DNA of 64,000 nucleotides, taken from assembly GCF_002216005.1 (NCBI RefSeq), contig NZ_NIQC01000003.1, positions 62,001 to 126,000 of the forward strand, written 5' to 3'. This document shows positions 1 through 9,792 of the stretch, in pieces; within the stretch, counting starts at the first letter, position 1; every line of letters starts with the position of its first letter. The notes beneath the pieces were generated by a model. That model did no database searches and was not told where the DNA came from. It was given only the letters and a program-made list of their open reading frames with translations. Source of the DNA: Natranaerobius trueperi. Lineage in GTDB: Bacteria > Bacillota > Natranaerobiia > Natranaerobiales > Natranaerobiaceae. A program made the position numbers and the translations under genes.

Positions 1-1
1 A

Positions 2-610
2 GAAGAAGCTTGTTCTAACTTAAGTCCATATCTACACTTTGGACAAGTTTCTCCTTTATATTTAGCTTTAAAAACCTATGAATTTACAAAAGATTATTAT
101 CATGATTTTCTAGAACAATTAATAGTTAGACGAGAACTCTCCTTTAACTTCGTTTATTATAATCAGGATTATGATTCACTTGACTCACTTCCAACTTGGG
201 CTCTAGAAACTCTTAATGCACATCGGGAAGATAAACGTCAAGTATATTCTATAAGCGAACTAGAACTCCCTAACACTCATGATGAGTACTTTAACGCTTG
301 TCAAATGGAGTTACTTAAAAGTGGAAAGATACATGGGTATTTTAGGATGTATTGGGGTAAAAAAATCATACAATGGTCTAATAGCCCAGAAGAAGCTTTA
401 AATCGACTGATTTATTTTAACGATAAATATGCGCTTGATGGAAGAGATCCTAATGGTTATGCAAATATTTTATGGTGTTTTGGAAAACATGACCGCCCTT
501 TTAAAGAACGGCGTGTTTTTGGCAAAGTAAGATATATGAGTGAAAAAGCTTTAAAAAGGAATTCTTCTCCTAAACACTATATTGCTAAATTTAAGACTTA
601 TGAACAATAA
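2..610 (+). CDS. Class II deoxyribodipyrimidine photolyase, C-terminal part (5' end outside window)
   Basis: The frame is open from base 2, so the gene begins upstream of the window. The visible ~202 residues start with NLSPYLHFGQVSP, a hallmark of the photolyase FAD-binding domain. They continue with HGYFRMYWGKKI and LDGRDPNGYANILWCFGKHD, which match the conserved C-terminal signature of class II CPD photolyases. These flavoenzymes split UV-induced cyclobutane pyrimidine dimers using light. An internal ATG at 305 is not the start, because conserved sequence continues in frame upstream of it. The antenna domain and N-terminal half cannot be assessed. The gene ends 65 bp before the YhaO-like gene on the same strand, so it may be co-transcribed with that repair pair. 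Confidence 0.93.
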   Translation, partial: EEACSNLSPYLHFGQVSPLYLALKTYEFTKDYYHDFLEQLIVRRELSFNFVYYNQDYDSLDSLPTWALETLNAHREDKRQVYSISELELPNTHDEYFNACQMELLKSGKIHGYFRMYWGKKIIQWSNSPEEALNRLIYFNDKYALDGRDPNGYANILWCFGKHDRPFKERRVFGKVRYMSEKALKRNSSPKHYIAKFKTYEQ

Positions 611-675
611 CTATCGAAAATTGATTTCCCTGGAAATAAAAGTCGAACTAGATCGAAATTAATAGGAGTGATAGT

Positions 676-1821
676 ATGACAAAGATTTTACATACTGCAG
701 ATCTACATTTAAAAAAAGTACATGACGAACGATGGAAAGCACTAGAGCAAATTATTGATACCGGAGAGAAAGAAGATATAGATTTACTTGTTATTACTGG
801 AGATCTTTTTGAGAGTGATATATATGCAGATCGTTTACGAAGTAATTTACGACAAGTTTTTTGTGATCTTGATTTTGAAACTGTAATTATACCTGGAAAT
901 CATGATAGGTATTCCTTTCAAGAGGGGATGTTTTTTGGAGAAAATGTGACTGTAATTAATGACATAGAAAAACCTTTTTACGAACCAGGAGGGCTAAACC
1001 TAATAATATGTGGAATCCCCTATGAACCCTTAAAAAGAAAAGAAGTATATCGAAGGTTACGGGTATTTGATAACTCTATTCAGGATAAAAATAAGCATCA
1101 AATTTTATTATATCATGGTGACCTACTTGATCTATCTATAAGAACTACAGACTATGGTGAAGAAGTAGAGATGACAGAAGAAGGGTATATGCCTGTAAGA
1201 TTATCATATTTTAGGAACTTAAACTTTGACTATGTATTAGCTGGTCATTTTCACACTAACTTTTACTGTAAAAATATAAAACAAGACAAATATTTTGTAT
1301 ATTCGGGTTCTCCTGTATCTATTACCTCTAAAGAAAAAGGACAAAGATCAATTAATCTTGTGGTCTTAGGTGAACAACCAAAACAGTTATATCTTGATAG
1401 CTATCATAAAAAAGAGGTGGATCTAGAACTAGATCCTGTGTCAGACACATCGCTAGAGACTGTTTTTTCGAAATTACATAATATATTAGACAATACACAT
1501 TATAACGCAGACTTAACACTTAATATATCAGGGTATTTTAATCAAAGTGAACTAGAAGTATCTGAAGAACAGCTATATGAGAGATTGTGTAAAACATTAG
1601 AAGATAGTAAAAGTAAGAGTAATATTGTTGACTATCAAGTAAATTTTCAGATTAAAGATATGAAAGAAATTATAGAAAATGAACTATTTCAAAAATTCAT
1701 TCAAGAATTAGAAGAGGATGAACTAGTTAATAGTAACATCTATTTAAAAAGTATGACGAAAGAAGAAAAGAAGAAAGCTCTTAGAAACATCTTTTTTCAG
1801 GCTATGAGTGGGGTGGAATAA
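676..1821 (+). CDS. YhaO/SbcD-like metallophosphoesterase (DNA repair exonuclease subunit)
   Basis: The 381-residue product begins ILHTADLHL and has the calcineurin-type metallophosphoesterase motifs in order: TGDLFES, PGNHDRY, YHGDLLD and AGHFHTN. These coordinate two metal ions in SbcD/Mre11-type nucleases. The C-terminal third is charged and probably contacts the partner ATPase. Start is ATG after AGGAGTGATAGT. The stop overlaps the ATG of the next gene by one base, so the two are translationally coupled and probably form a two-subunit complex like B. subtilis YhaO/YhaN or SbcCD. Its length fits YhaO. The biological DNA substrate cannot be told from sequence. Confidence 0.9.
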   Translation: MTKILHTADLHLKKVHDERWKALEQIIDTGEKEDIDLLVITGDLFESDIYADRLRSNLRQVFCDLDFETVIIPGNHDRYSFQEGMFFGENVTVINDIEKPFYEPGGLNLIICGIPYEPLKRKEVYRRLRVFDNSIQDKNKHQILLYHGDLLDLSIRTTDYGEEVEMTEEGYMPVRLSYFRNLNFDYVLAGHFHTNFYCKNIKQDKYFVYSGSPVSITSKEKGQRSINLVVLGEQPKQLYLDSYHKKEVDLELDPVSDTSLETVFSKLHNILDNTHYNADLTLNISGYFNQSELEVSEEQLYERLCKTLEDSKSKSNIVDYQVNFQIKDMKEIIENELFQKFIQELEEDELVNSNIYLKSMTKEEKKKALRNIFFQAMSGVE

Positions 1822-4298
1822 TGAAAATAAAACAAATTTATATAGATAAATTTGGACCTCTTTCAGAACAACAATATCAATTGACTGATGGGTTCAACTT
1901 ATTTTTTGGGCCGAATGAACGTGGGAAAACAATGCTTTTAGATGCAATGATAAAAATGTTAAGTTTTAAATATGGAATAGGAGCTACAATTAAAAGAGAG
2001 TTTTCTGATATACCTATACGAGTAGAAGAACAGCCCCAGGGAAAAATTAAATTATTATACAAAGGTGATGAGTTCTATTTACCTGACAATAATCTTCCTG
2101 AATATCTTGACTTACCTAAACAGACCTTTAGAAACTTGTTTATAATTAGAAATAGTGATCTGTCTCAAAAAATGAATACCAGTTCTAATAAAGTTGATTT
2201 TTATTCAAGCATGATTTCTCATTTAACAGGTATGAAAAATATGGAGATAGATCATTCTATAAAAAATATAGAAGGAGTAACACAAATCAATAAAAAAGAA
2301 TTATTATTCACTAATAATATAAAACAAGATATAGAAAAAATTCAAGAAATAAAATACAAAAATACTCGGCAGAATAATTATCTCAATGACAGGATTGAAA
2401 ATGCAAAAGCTTTACTTGAACGAATAGATGAATTTAAAAAACAAGTTTATGAACAAAGGCTAGATTCTATTGAAATAGAATTAGCTAACATAGAAGGCGA
2501 GAGAGATGATCTTATTCAAGCATTAAGAGAGCTAGATCTTTTAGAAGAGATCTATAGATATAAATTCGTGAAAGATGAAATTAAAGACTTAGAAAATAAT
2601 TTAGATAATCTAGAAAAACTCTCTACTATTAATAAAGCGGATTTAGATAAATGGCATTATGCTGAAGTTAATATTAAAGAACTTACAAGAGAAATTGACA
2701 ATTTAGATAAAGAAATATCAGATAAGACTAGAAAAAAAGAGCAAGTTTATAATGACCTTAATAAAAATGGTGAACAATTAAAGTTATTAAAAGAAAACAA
2801 AGATCAAATAGATAGATTAGACTTTACAGTAGTAGAAACTTTATATAAAGATTTAAGTAGATTAACAACTACTGTTAATTCACTTAAACCGGTATCGATT
2901 TTAACTATAATTGCCTTTTTAATTTCATTTTTAGGTACATACTTTTTTCAAAACTTTTGGTTTATATCTATGACCACACTACTTTTTGTAGCAACAGGAC
3001 TTTTTCTCCGTCCAAGTATTATTTTAGCAATCAAAAAAGGGAAATTTAACTATGAATTAGAAAACTTAAATGCAACCTTAGCAAAATACTCTTTACATTC
3101 ACGAGAATTACCAGAGTTAAAAAATAAAGTACAAGCCTTTTATGAGGAGTATTCTAAAATAGAAAATGATTTTTTTGAAGCGAAAGATATCAAACGAAAA
3201 CTAGATTTAGAAATTGACACATTGCTAAATCAGAAAGAAAAGAATAAGCAGAAGATTAATGAGTATGATAAAGAAATTGAAAAAATACGAAGAAAGTCTT
3301 TTCTAAACGATAAAAATGACTATCAAACTAAACTTCAATTAAAAGTTGAATGTGAAAAGAATATAGAGAAAAGCCACCAAAAGCTAAGTAATATTTTTGG
3401 AGATGAAAGTTATTATTTAGAAGATTTAAAGAATAGATTACTTGAAGCATTCTATGATCTAGAAACAAAATACACAAGTTTACATGATGACAAGTTTATA
3501 GAACCTAACATGTTTGAAAAAGCAGATCTATTACGTAGAAAATTTGATTTAAAGGACGAAAACTATTTAGCAATTAGAAAGATGGTCGAACTAGAGAAAA
3601 AGAGATTAAATGAAAAAAAAGTACAATTAGAAAACATGAGAGATGAAAAAAGAAACAAAATGGAGACTTTTTTGTATCAACTAAAAGAATTTGGTAAAAA
3701 ATCTTTTGAGATAGTTTTACCTTCTAATGAAGAGGATAAACAGTTACTTAAGTCCCCCCAAACTTTAGAAGGTTTAGTTGCTATAGAGAATATAGTGAAA
3801 AGTTTTCAAGAAAATAAAAGAAAAGAAAAAGGGTTAGCTGGAATGGCTATTAGGATTTTAGAAAAAATACGAACAAAAGAAGAAAAAAAGGTACAAAACC
3901 TATTTAATAAAGAAACCAGAGTGGCTGACTATTTTAATAAAATCACTTCTGGTATGTATGATCAAGTTAGCTTTGATCAAAACAAGAAGACTTTTTATAC
4001 AAGAAGACATGATGGTAAGTTGTTAAATATCAATAATCTTTCGGGAGGAGCTTATGATCAATTATATTTATCAATTAGGTTAGCCTTTGGTGAAAAAGTT
4101 CTTCCTCAAAAAGGTTTTTTTATTTTTGATGATCCCTTTATCAAAGCAGATTACAATCGGTTATGTAACCAAATTAAGTTATTAATGGAAGTATGTCAAT
4201 CCGGTTGGCAGGTACTGTTCTTTTCTTCTAAAAAGGAGACGAAAGAAGCTTTAGATAAGTATATTGAAAAAAACCAAGTAAATTTAATAGAGGTATAA
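1821..4298 (+). CDS. YhaN/SbcC-like AAA ATPase with coiled coils
   Basis: The 825-residue protein starts IKQIYIDKFGPLSEQQ and has a Rad50/SbcC-type Walker A (GPNERGKTMLLD, residues ~31-42). Long heptad-rich coiled coils follow, interrupted near residues 355-395 by hydrophobic stretches (ILTIIAFLISFLGTYFF and a second one) that look like two membrane segments. The C-terminus carries the ABC-type signature NLSGGAYDQLYLSIRLAF and a Walker B FFIFDDPF. Membrane segments inside the coiled coil are a known feature of the YhaN type, which makes that a better fit than cytosolic SbcC. It overlaps the upstream nuclease gene by one base. A strong terminator begins at its stop codon. Confidence 0.9.
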   Translation: MKIKQIYIDKFGPLSEQQYQLTDGFNLFFGPNERGKTMLLDAMIKMLSFKYGIGATIKREFSDIPIRVEEQPQGKIKLLYKGDEFYLPDNNLPEYLDLPKQTFRNLFIIRNSDLSQKMNTSSNKVDFYSSMISHLTGMKNMEIDHSIKNIEGVTQINKKELLFTNNIKQDIEKIQEIKYKNTRQNNYLNDRIENAKALLERIDEFKKQVYEQRLDSIEIELANIEGERDDLIQALRELDLLEEIYRYKFVKDEIKDLENNLDNLEKLSTINKADLDKWHYAEVNIKELTREIDNLDKEISDKTRKKEQVYNDLNKNGEQLKLLKENKDQIDRLDFTVVETLYKDLSRLTTTVNSLKPVSILTIIAFLISFLGTYFFQNFWFISMTTLLFVATGLFLRPSIILAIKKGKFNYELENLNATLAKYSLHSRELPELKNKVQAFYEEYSKIENDFFEAKDIKRKLDLEIDTLLNQKEKNKQKINEYDKEIEKIRRKSFLNDKNDYQTKLQLKVECEKNIEKSHQKLSNIFGDESYYLEDLKNRLLEAFYDLETKYTSLHDDKFIEPNMFEKADLLRRKFDLKDENYLAIRKMVELEKKRLNEKKVQLENMRDEKRNKMETFLYQLKEFGKKSFEIVLPSNEEDKQLLKSPQTLEGLVAIENIVKSFQENKRKEKGLAGMAIRILEKIRTKEEKKVQNLFNKETRVADYFNKITSGMYDQVSFDQNKKTFYTRRHDGKLLNINNLSGGAYDQLYLSIRLAFGEKVLPQKGFFIFDDPFIKADYNRLCNQIKLLMEVCQSGWQVLFFSSKKETKEALDKYIEKNQVNLIEV

Positions 4299-4319
4299 GC
4301 GGCTCCATCTGAGCCGCTT
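4297..4319. terminator. Intrinsic terminator, shared by convergent genes
   Basis: A perfect 9-bp inverted repeat (AAGCGGCTC / GAGCCGCTT) with a 5-base loop lies at the stop codon of the YhaN-like gene, followed by a T-rich run. A converging gene ends 16 bases further on, so it may act in both directions. Confidence 0.8.
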
Positions 4320-4334
4320 TCATTTATGTATGGA

Positions 4335-4901
4335 CTATTCCGGGTCATATCTAAATTTAATGTTTGCTTTTAAAAAGCGTTTATATTCATTAATTTTTTG
4401 TTTAATTTCGCTAACATTAAAAGCGAACAAAGAGATAGCTTGCCATAAAAATACCCACCCACCAATCATTAGTCCTTCTCGCGCAGTGTTACCCATAAGG
4501 GTATCAGGAAGTATTGGTTCTAAAGAAAATGACATGATTAAGAAAAACACCGATATACCAAAGTATTTGAGAATTTTTCTAATCATATTTGTCAAGTTTT
4601 CTTTTTCCTTTAGAATTTTATAGGAAAAATAAGACTTGACTCCTCGTATTATTAACTTTTCTGTTTCAATAGTCTCTTCTTCAGCGACAGTAAATAATAT
4701 TTCGATATCGTATTTAAATGGTATATCGTGAGAACATCTTTCAAGAAAGTGTATTAAGCCTGGACTTAAGTCGCGAACCTCTAGATATGCGCTATCCCAT
4801 TCATTAAAAGCATGAATATACCGATCTAAGAAGACCTCTATGATATATGCGCCATCTTCATTTTGTCTATAAATATTTTTTAATTGATCTAATTTTCGCA
4901 T
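4335..4901 (-). CDS. Conserved hypothetical protein with two membrane segments
   Basis: A 188-residue product with an excellent ribosome binding site (AGGAAGGAAGATTACC before ATG). The N-terminal ~100 residues are soluble and acidic. Two hydrophobic segments follow (around YFGISVFFLIMSFSL and GLMIGGWVFLWQAISLFAF), then a short basic cytoplasmic tail (KRFLKANIKFRYD). I recognise no family and assign no function. It is monocistronic and convergent with the YhaN-like gene. The opposite-strand ORF at 4330-4623 is its shadow. Confidence 0.7.
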   Translation of the reverse strand: MRKLDQLKNIYRQNEDGAYIIEVFLDRYIHAFNEWDSAYLEVRDLSPGLIHFLERCSHDIPFKYDIEILFTVAEEETIETEKLIIRGVKSYFSYKILKEKENLTNMIRKILKYFGISVFFLIMSFSLEPILPDTLMGNTAREGLMIGGWVFLWQAISLFAFNVSEIKQKINEYKRFLKANIKFRYDPE

Positions 4902-5117
4902 GGTAATCTTCCTTCCTCATATATGTAATTTACTATTATAAGACATTTTATTTTTTTTGCATACCCATCTTATCTAATATGAGAATTAGGTATTAGAAAA
5001 TAGCTCATACATTTAGACTTTTTTGGTTTCATAAATCTATTAAAGTTAAAAATGACAGGAAGATGAATTTTTTCTAGAAGTTATATAAATATTAAATAAA
5101 TAGTTGAGGTGTTATTT

Positions 5118-6546
5118 ATGAAAAAATGTCCTGGATTAATATTTGTTATAGCATGATTTCTATTATAACCTTATTTTTTAATTCAAATATCCACGCAGAA
5201 GAAAGTCTAGATATAAATAGGTTGTTTTTTACAGGTAGATTATTAGACTTACAAGAATCTTCTTACTTCCCTTTACTAAAAACACAACCTAATCCGAAAG
5301 AAACAGTTACTTATCAAGTATCGAAAGACTTTCTTTTTTGTCAGCAGGTGACTTTAACGCTAACTTTAAATAAAGAGAAGCACTCATCCCTATTGGGTAG
5401 TTTTTAGTGAATATGTTAGTACATCAAACTGGGAATTAGCTCGAGAAACCTTTAATACTTCTGGGAAAGGTTATCACGGGAATCTGTGGTGGTATACACC
5501 AGAAGGGAGTTATTGATACGTACCAGCAAGTTATATAGATAGTGAAAATATAGACAAAAATCTCTATTTTAATAACTTACAAGCAAGTACACCAAACTTA
5601 TTGATGGACTTTACTAAAATAACAGGCGATAATTTATTTCGCCCTTTTTTAATAAATAGCGCTTATACACTTATGAACAGACAAAACGAAGATGTTTTTT
5701 TTAGGACTGAAGTACAAGCAGATTATTTAAATAATGCTTATGGAATTAAAGAAAACTTTATAGATACTAGAATGTCAGCCGATGCTTCTATTTTTTTAGT
5801 AGATGTAGGAAAAGAGTATAATAATGAAAATATTATTAAAAGAGGGAAGGAGTATCTAAATTATTTTAGTAACTTAAAAAAAAGGAGTTATTCATGAGGT
5901 GGCAGGAGGTATATTATTCCCTGATTATTACCATGAAAAACAAGATACAAACTCTGTTGCTGTAGTTTCTTTAAACCATGCAATACATAATTTGAATACA
6001 AGTTTCATTTAAAGAATTATGGTATTTTACCAAGGGAATATGAAGACCTGATAAATGAGACTTTAACAGCATTAAATAACACAAAAGAGTACTAAATCAA
6101 CTCTTATGGTGACTTGTATTATGGTTATCATCCTACTAACGAATTTTAAGGAGAAGATTACTTATAGGGATTTATTGATATTAGAAAGTAACTTAAAAAA
6201 GTATGATTACAATTATACTTTCAGTGAAAAACTTTTTAAAACTAAACACGAGTATTTACAAATTTATGATGTGACAGGAGAGGATGCAAATAATTTTGAG
6301 AGTAACCTTTCTAAAAAGACAATTTTAAAAAGCTTAGAAAAGGCACCTAGATACGGTAGAGCTTTTCTTTCTCCTCAAATCCAAATTAAGTGGGAAAGTG
6401 ATGATAGATATTTTTATTCTATGGGAAATCACCTATGGTTAACTGGGGCATCAGAGATAATTACTCGAAAAGACAAAAAGTATTTAGACCCGGAGTCTAA
6501 ATACTTTATTGAAATTTCTGATGAAGACCTAATAATTAAATCTTAA
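5118..6546 (+). pseudogene. Decayed gene for a secreted protein of unknown function
   Basis: One ancestral gene can be followed across at least three frames. ATG at 5118 (after TTGAGGTG) runs into TGA after 12 codons. The next frame carries a signal-peptide-like segment ending NIHAEES. Coding sequence then continues in other frames (WELARETFNTSGKGYHGNLWW near 5440; LFRPFLINSAYTLMNRQNED near 5640; AGGILFPDYYHE near 5910; a C-terminal frame 6106-6546 ending SDEDLIIKS). A TGA at ~5515 falls where TGG (Trp) would fit (GSY[W]YVP). With so many lesions it is a true pseudogene, not programmed frameshifting. The family was not recognised; an extracellular polysaccharide-active enzyme is possible but unsupported. 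Confidence 0.75.
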
Positions 6547-6978
6547 TGTCTACGAATTCGAAGGGTTCGGTAGTCAAAAAGTTCTTCATGACCTCTAACT
6601 AACTCACTACTAGAACGAATATAAATATTCCTTTTATCATTAGGGAGGATTATAGGCAGCCTCAAATTTCATCAAAGTTATTTATACATTGTAAGTAACT
6701 TTATTTTACTATACTATACAAGGAAAAGTGAACAACTTTGTATTTATCAATTAAAGAAGCTGCTACTTTTATGAGTGGTATAATGATATGTCCATTTAAT
6801 TTAGAGGATATTTCTAGTTATCTGCGAAAACTGGATACTATTATCAATTAGACTATTAGAAGACTACTCAGTATCTATTAGAAAGTATTACAGTATTTGA
6901 TATTAATTACCAAAAAGCATATAATAAAAAGCAATTTAGAAATAACTAGCTAATAATAAAGGAGGTATTTTTAATTTT
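6547..6978. other. Intergenic stretch with no convincing gene
   Basis: This ~430-base stretch between the pseudogene and the betaine-binding gene is AT-rich. One short open run (about 37 codons from the TTG near 6738, reading LYLSIKEAATFMSGIM) has no family resemblance I can see and is probably debris. The final 20 bases hold the AAAGGAGG ribosome binding site of the next gene. No riboswitch or repeat was recognised. Confidence 0.4.
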
Positions 6979-7845
6979 ATGAGAAAGTCAGTTTTTGTTG
7001 GGATCGTATTAGTCATGATTTTGGGCACAGCTGTATTTATAGGGTGTGAAGATACTGGTGGTGCTGAGGCTGAGACAATTGAACTTGCTCATGGTAATTG
7101 GACCTGTGCCACTGCGAAAACATATTTAGCAGCTGGGGTTATCGAAGAAGAGATGGGTTTTGATGTTGAAATAACAATGGCAGATCTAGGCATGGTATTT
7201 AGCGATGTTGCAAATGGAGAACAAGATATATATATTGCAACTTGGCTACCTGTTACTCATGAGAGTTATATGGATGAACATAGTGATGATTTAGAAAATT
7301 TAGGGACAGTCTATGATAATGCTAGAATTGGTTTAGTGGTTCCTGACTATATTGATATCGATAGTATTGATGAAATGGATGAGCATAGAGATAAATTCCA
7401 AGAGAAAATAGTTGGTATAGAAGAGGGTGCTGGTATCATGCAAAATACTAATGACGCTCTTGAAGAGTATGATAGTTTAGCTGAATATGAGTTACTAACT
7501 AGTAGTGAAGCTTCAATGATAGCAGAACTTCGAGATGCTATTGATAATGAAGAATGGGTAGTAGTAACTGGTTGGACCCCCCACTGGAAATTTGCAGATT
7601 GGGATCTTAAATTTTTAGAAGATCCTGATAATATTTACGGTGATGCTGAGCGAGTTGACGCTGTAACTAGAAAAGGTTTTTCGGAAGAGAATGCTGAAGT
7701 TGCTGAGTTTATAGAAAACTTCTATGTTGATGATGAACAACTTAGTAAATTAATGGCGATGATTGAGGAATCTGATGATCCAATGGGTTCTGCTTTAGAA
7801 TGGATAGAAGAAAATCAAGATACAGTACAAGATTGGATTTCGTAA
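6979..7845 (+). CDS. Glycine betaine/proline-type ABC transporter substrate-binding lipoprotein
   Basis: A 288-residue product with an N-terminal lipoprotein signal: hydrophobic core then lipobox FIGC, Cys at ~23. The mature part resembles the OpuAC/ProX family: ELAHGNWTCATAKTYLAA, DIYIATWLPVTH and VVVTGWTPHWKFADWDLKFL. The tryptophans in the last two motifs would form the aromatic cage that binds trimethylammonium groups of betaine, carnitine or choline. The protein is strongly acidic. AAAGGAGG lies 12 bases upstream of ATG. No permease or ATPase gene adjoins it; a strong terminator follows at once, so it must work with transporter subunits encoded elsewhere. It could serve osmoprotection or betaine supply for fermentation. 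Confidence 0.9.
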   Translation: MRKSVFVGIVLVMILGTAVFIGCEDTGGAEAETIELAHGNWTCATAKTYLAAGVIEEEMGFDVEITMADLGMVFSDVANGEQDIYIATWLPVTHESYMDEHSDDLENLGTVYDNARIGLVVPDYIDIDSIDEMDEHRDKFQEKIVGIEEGAGIMQNTNDALEEYDSLAEYELLTSSEASMIAELRDAIDNEEWVVVTGWTPHWKFADWDLKFLEDPDNIYGDAERVDAVTRKGFSEENAEVAEFIENFYVDDEQLSKLMAMIEESDDPMGSALEWIEENQDTVQDWIS

Positions 7846-7874
7846 AGAAGCAGGCGCTTAAAGCGCCTGCTTCT
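7846..7874 (+). terminator. Strong intrinsic terminator and likely group IIC intron target
   Basis: A near-perfect 14-bp inverted repeat (AGAAGCAGGCGCTT / AAGCGCCTGCTTCT) starts directly after the betaine-binding gene. The group II intron begins 8 bases past it, as is typical for class C introns, which recognise terminator stem-loops as insertion sites. Confidence 0.85.
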
Positions 7875-7881
7875 CATTTGT

Positions 7882-8998
7882 GTGTGCCCGGTATGGGTAT
7901 AAGCTATAAGGTGAAAGTCCCGAACAGCGAAGGTAGTAGTAGCTGTAGCTCAAGACAAGGGTGGTGGAGGTGACTCTATCATCTGAAGGAAGTCAGCGGC
8001 AAATTTTCGCCTCGAGGGACACGAATCTCATACAAGGCTAGGCAACACTGGATTAGTCTGCACATCAAGACAAAGTCCTTACTACCGAAGGTGTTACCGA
8101 GTAAATGAGGCGGGGATATGGAAAGAAAGTTTATGCCCTTACCCGGGGAGAATCTGCTCGAACGCCACAGATAAGTGGTAAGCATGGTCGAGAGGCTATG
8201 TTGAACAGCAGACGTCAGCAGAGGTCATAGTACTTGGTAGCTTAAGATATCAGGGAAGGACCGAACTAATTATGGAGAATCATTACCAGGCGTTCATTTG
8301 TCTCAAAGAAGCAGAAAACAAAGTTCCTACCTTGAGAAGGAAGTGGTGATTCCCACGGGGGACTTGAGGAGGGTGGAGAGAACAGATGACACAATCGTAT
8401 GAGTGGTTCACGTAGGAGGTCATATCTAATGTTGAAATTGATCATGTTACGGCAGAATCTAAACGAAGCTCTAAAGAGGGTAGAAAAGAATAAGGGTAGT
8501 CATGGTGTTGACAAGATACCGTCAAATCCCTACGAGTGCATCTTAATCAAAATTGGACTGAAATAAGTGAACAGATTCTGTCGGGTACCTATCAACCAGA
8601 ACCCGTCCGCCGAGTCGAAATCCCAAAGTTAGATGGAGGTACTAGGGAGTTAGGTATTCCTACAGTAACAGATCGTTTCTTCCAACAAGCAATAGCCCAA
8701 CAACTATCTCTTCTACTCGACGGAACGTTCTCGGAACATTCTCGGAACATAGCTATGGTTTCCGTCCTGGAAAAAGGGCGCACAATGCAGTTAACCAACC
8801 GGAAAGCTTATTGGCGTATAGCTAAAAGTCCAATACTACAAAGAACCCTAGACTGAACCTATTGGATTGGTCTAGGGCTTAAAAGTCTTGTGTCTAGATA
8901 TGAATTCTTACGTCAGACATAATGTGGAACCGCCGTATTCGGATCCGTATGTTCGGTGGTGTAAGAGGGACGGCGGTTAGTCACCGCCCCCTATCTTA
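7882..8998 (+). mobile_element. Group IIC intron, deletion derivative (Oceanobacillus iheyensis intron type)
   Basis: The 5' end GTGTGCCCGGTATGGGT and the following AGGTGAAAGTCCCGAAC and CTGAAGGAAGTCAGCGGCAAA match my memory of domain I of the O. iheyensis group IIC intron, including TCAGCAGAGGTCATAGTAC further on. Near the 3' end a domain V hairpin is visible at ~8929-8962 (GAACCGCCG ... CGGTGGTG), then a domain VI-like stem (GGCGGT / ACCGCC). It lies 8 bases behind a terminator hairpin, the typical class C target. Its ~1.1 kb length is too short for an intact maturase, and the internal reverse transcriptase is frameshifted and deleted. The RNA core may still fold. The exact 3' boundary is uncertain by a few bases and abuts the stop codon of the HD-GYP gene. 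Confidence 0.88.
8429..8925 (+). pseudogene. Truncated, frameshifted group II intron reverse transcriptase/maturase
   Basis: ATG at 8429, behind TAGGAGG, opens a frame reading LNEALKRVEKNKGSHGVDKI, the N-terminal RT0 region of group II RTs. A frameshift near 8520 breaks it. The next frame continues with WTEISEQILSGTYQPEPVRR, KLDGGTRELGIPTVTDRFFQ and TFSEHS (RT1-RT2). The catalytic YADD region and most of the thumb are missing. A short C-terminal maturase piece (KAYWRIAKSPILQRTL) follows. Full-length class C RTs have about 420 residues; fewer than 160 remain. It cannot be active, so any mobility would need a maturase in trans. Confidence 0.85.
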
Positions 8999-8999
8999 A

Positions 9000-9626
9000 T
9001 TATGTCTCCAAATTTTCACAAACAATCTTATGAATAAAGTTAGTGTTAATTAACTTAGTAACTATATCTGGATCGAACTGATATCTAGATCCAAATATTA
9101 GTTCATCAATTGCCTGATCCGGGGAAAGCTTATAAGATCGGTAATGAGTTAATACATCAAAAAAATTTACTATATTTACTATCCGTGAACTGATTGGTAT
9201 CTCTTCACCTTTTAGTTTATAAGGAAATCCATTTCCATCCCATCTTTCGTGATGGTATAATATCCCACGAGCGATATCTTGAAACCCTGGAATTTTATTG
9301 ACTATATGATAACCGTAAATGGGATGGCGCTTTAATAGTTTCGATTCATCTGTAGTTAAATAATCTGTTTTTTGCAGTAAATCTTTTGGTAACACTATCT
9401 TCCCTATATCATGAAATCTAGCTACATGACTTAAGGTATTAAGCTCATCAGTGTTTAAATTTAAGAATTTGCCTATCGATAGTGCGAGTTTTTCTATTCT
9501 AAAAGTGTGTTCCCTTGTTTCGTGAAGTTGCTCATAAATAAGCTTATTTAAATAATCTAGGAATATGTATTTTTTAGTATTATCAGTTATGTCATCGGTT
9601 TCACATTGCTCTCTGAAGTTACTCAT
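9000..9626 (-). CDS. HD-GYP domain protein (putative cyclic-di-nucleotide phosphodiesterase)
   Basis: The 208-residue product has the HD motif in VARFHDIGKIVLP, HPIYGYHIVNKI, and HHERWDGNGFPYKLKGEEIP, the HD-GYP signature with GFP in place of GYP. HD-GYP proteins usually hydrolyse c-di-GMP or related dinucleotides. There is no receiver or PAS domain; the short N-terminus carries no evident sensor. I chose ATG at 9626 rather than the upstream GTG (9635), because AAGGTAGG is 8 bases from that ATG. It is convergent with the group II intron, which ends at its stop codon. With the LytTR and XRE genes nearby it may be part of a small regulatory island, but the target is unknown. Confidence 0.88.
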   Translation of the reverse strand: MSNFREQCETDDITDNTKKYIFLDYLNKLIYEQLHETREHTFRIEKLALSIGKFLNLNTDELNTLSHVARFHDIGKIVLPKDLLQKTDYLTTDESKLLKRHPIYGYHIVNKIPGFQDIARGILYHHERWDGNGFPYKLKGEEIPISSRIVNIVNFFDVLTHYRSYKLSPDQAIDELIFGSRYQFDPDIVTKLINTNFIHKIVCENLET

Positions 9627-9792
9627 TAGATACACCTACCTTAAAAGTGGATATTATATATCGACAAGATAATAAAAATCGTTATAATAATAGTATTGAG
9701 GTTAGTCTCTTGTTAGACACTAGGTATAATTTTATAAAACTAACATTATTATATAAGACAATATGTACAACGTCAATGGAGGAGGAATATTA

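Noticed and set aside
4330-4623. A plus-strand ORF of 97 residues
   Set aside because: It is antisense to the membrane protein gene at 4335-4901, has no ribosome binding site and no family resemblance.
5501-5520. In-frame TGA in the decayed secreted-protein gene as a second selenocysteine codon
   Set aside because: There is no SECIS-like hairpin after it, Trp fits the context, and the gene has many other lesions.
8429-8856. Programmed frameshifting in the intron reverse transcriptase
   Set aside because: There is no slippery sequence or stimulatory structure, and the catalytic core is deleted, so decay is the simpler reading.
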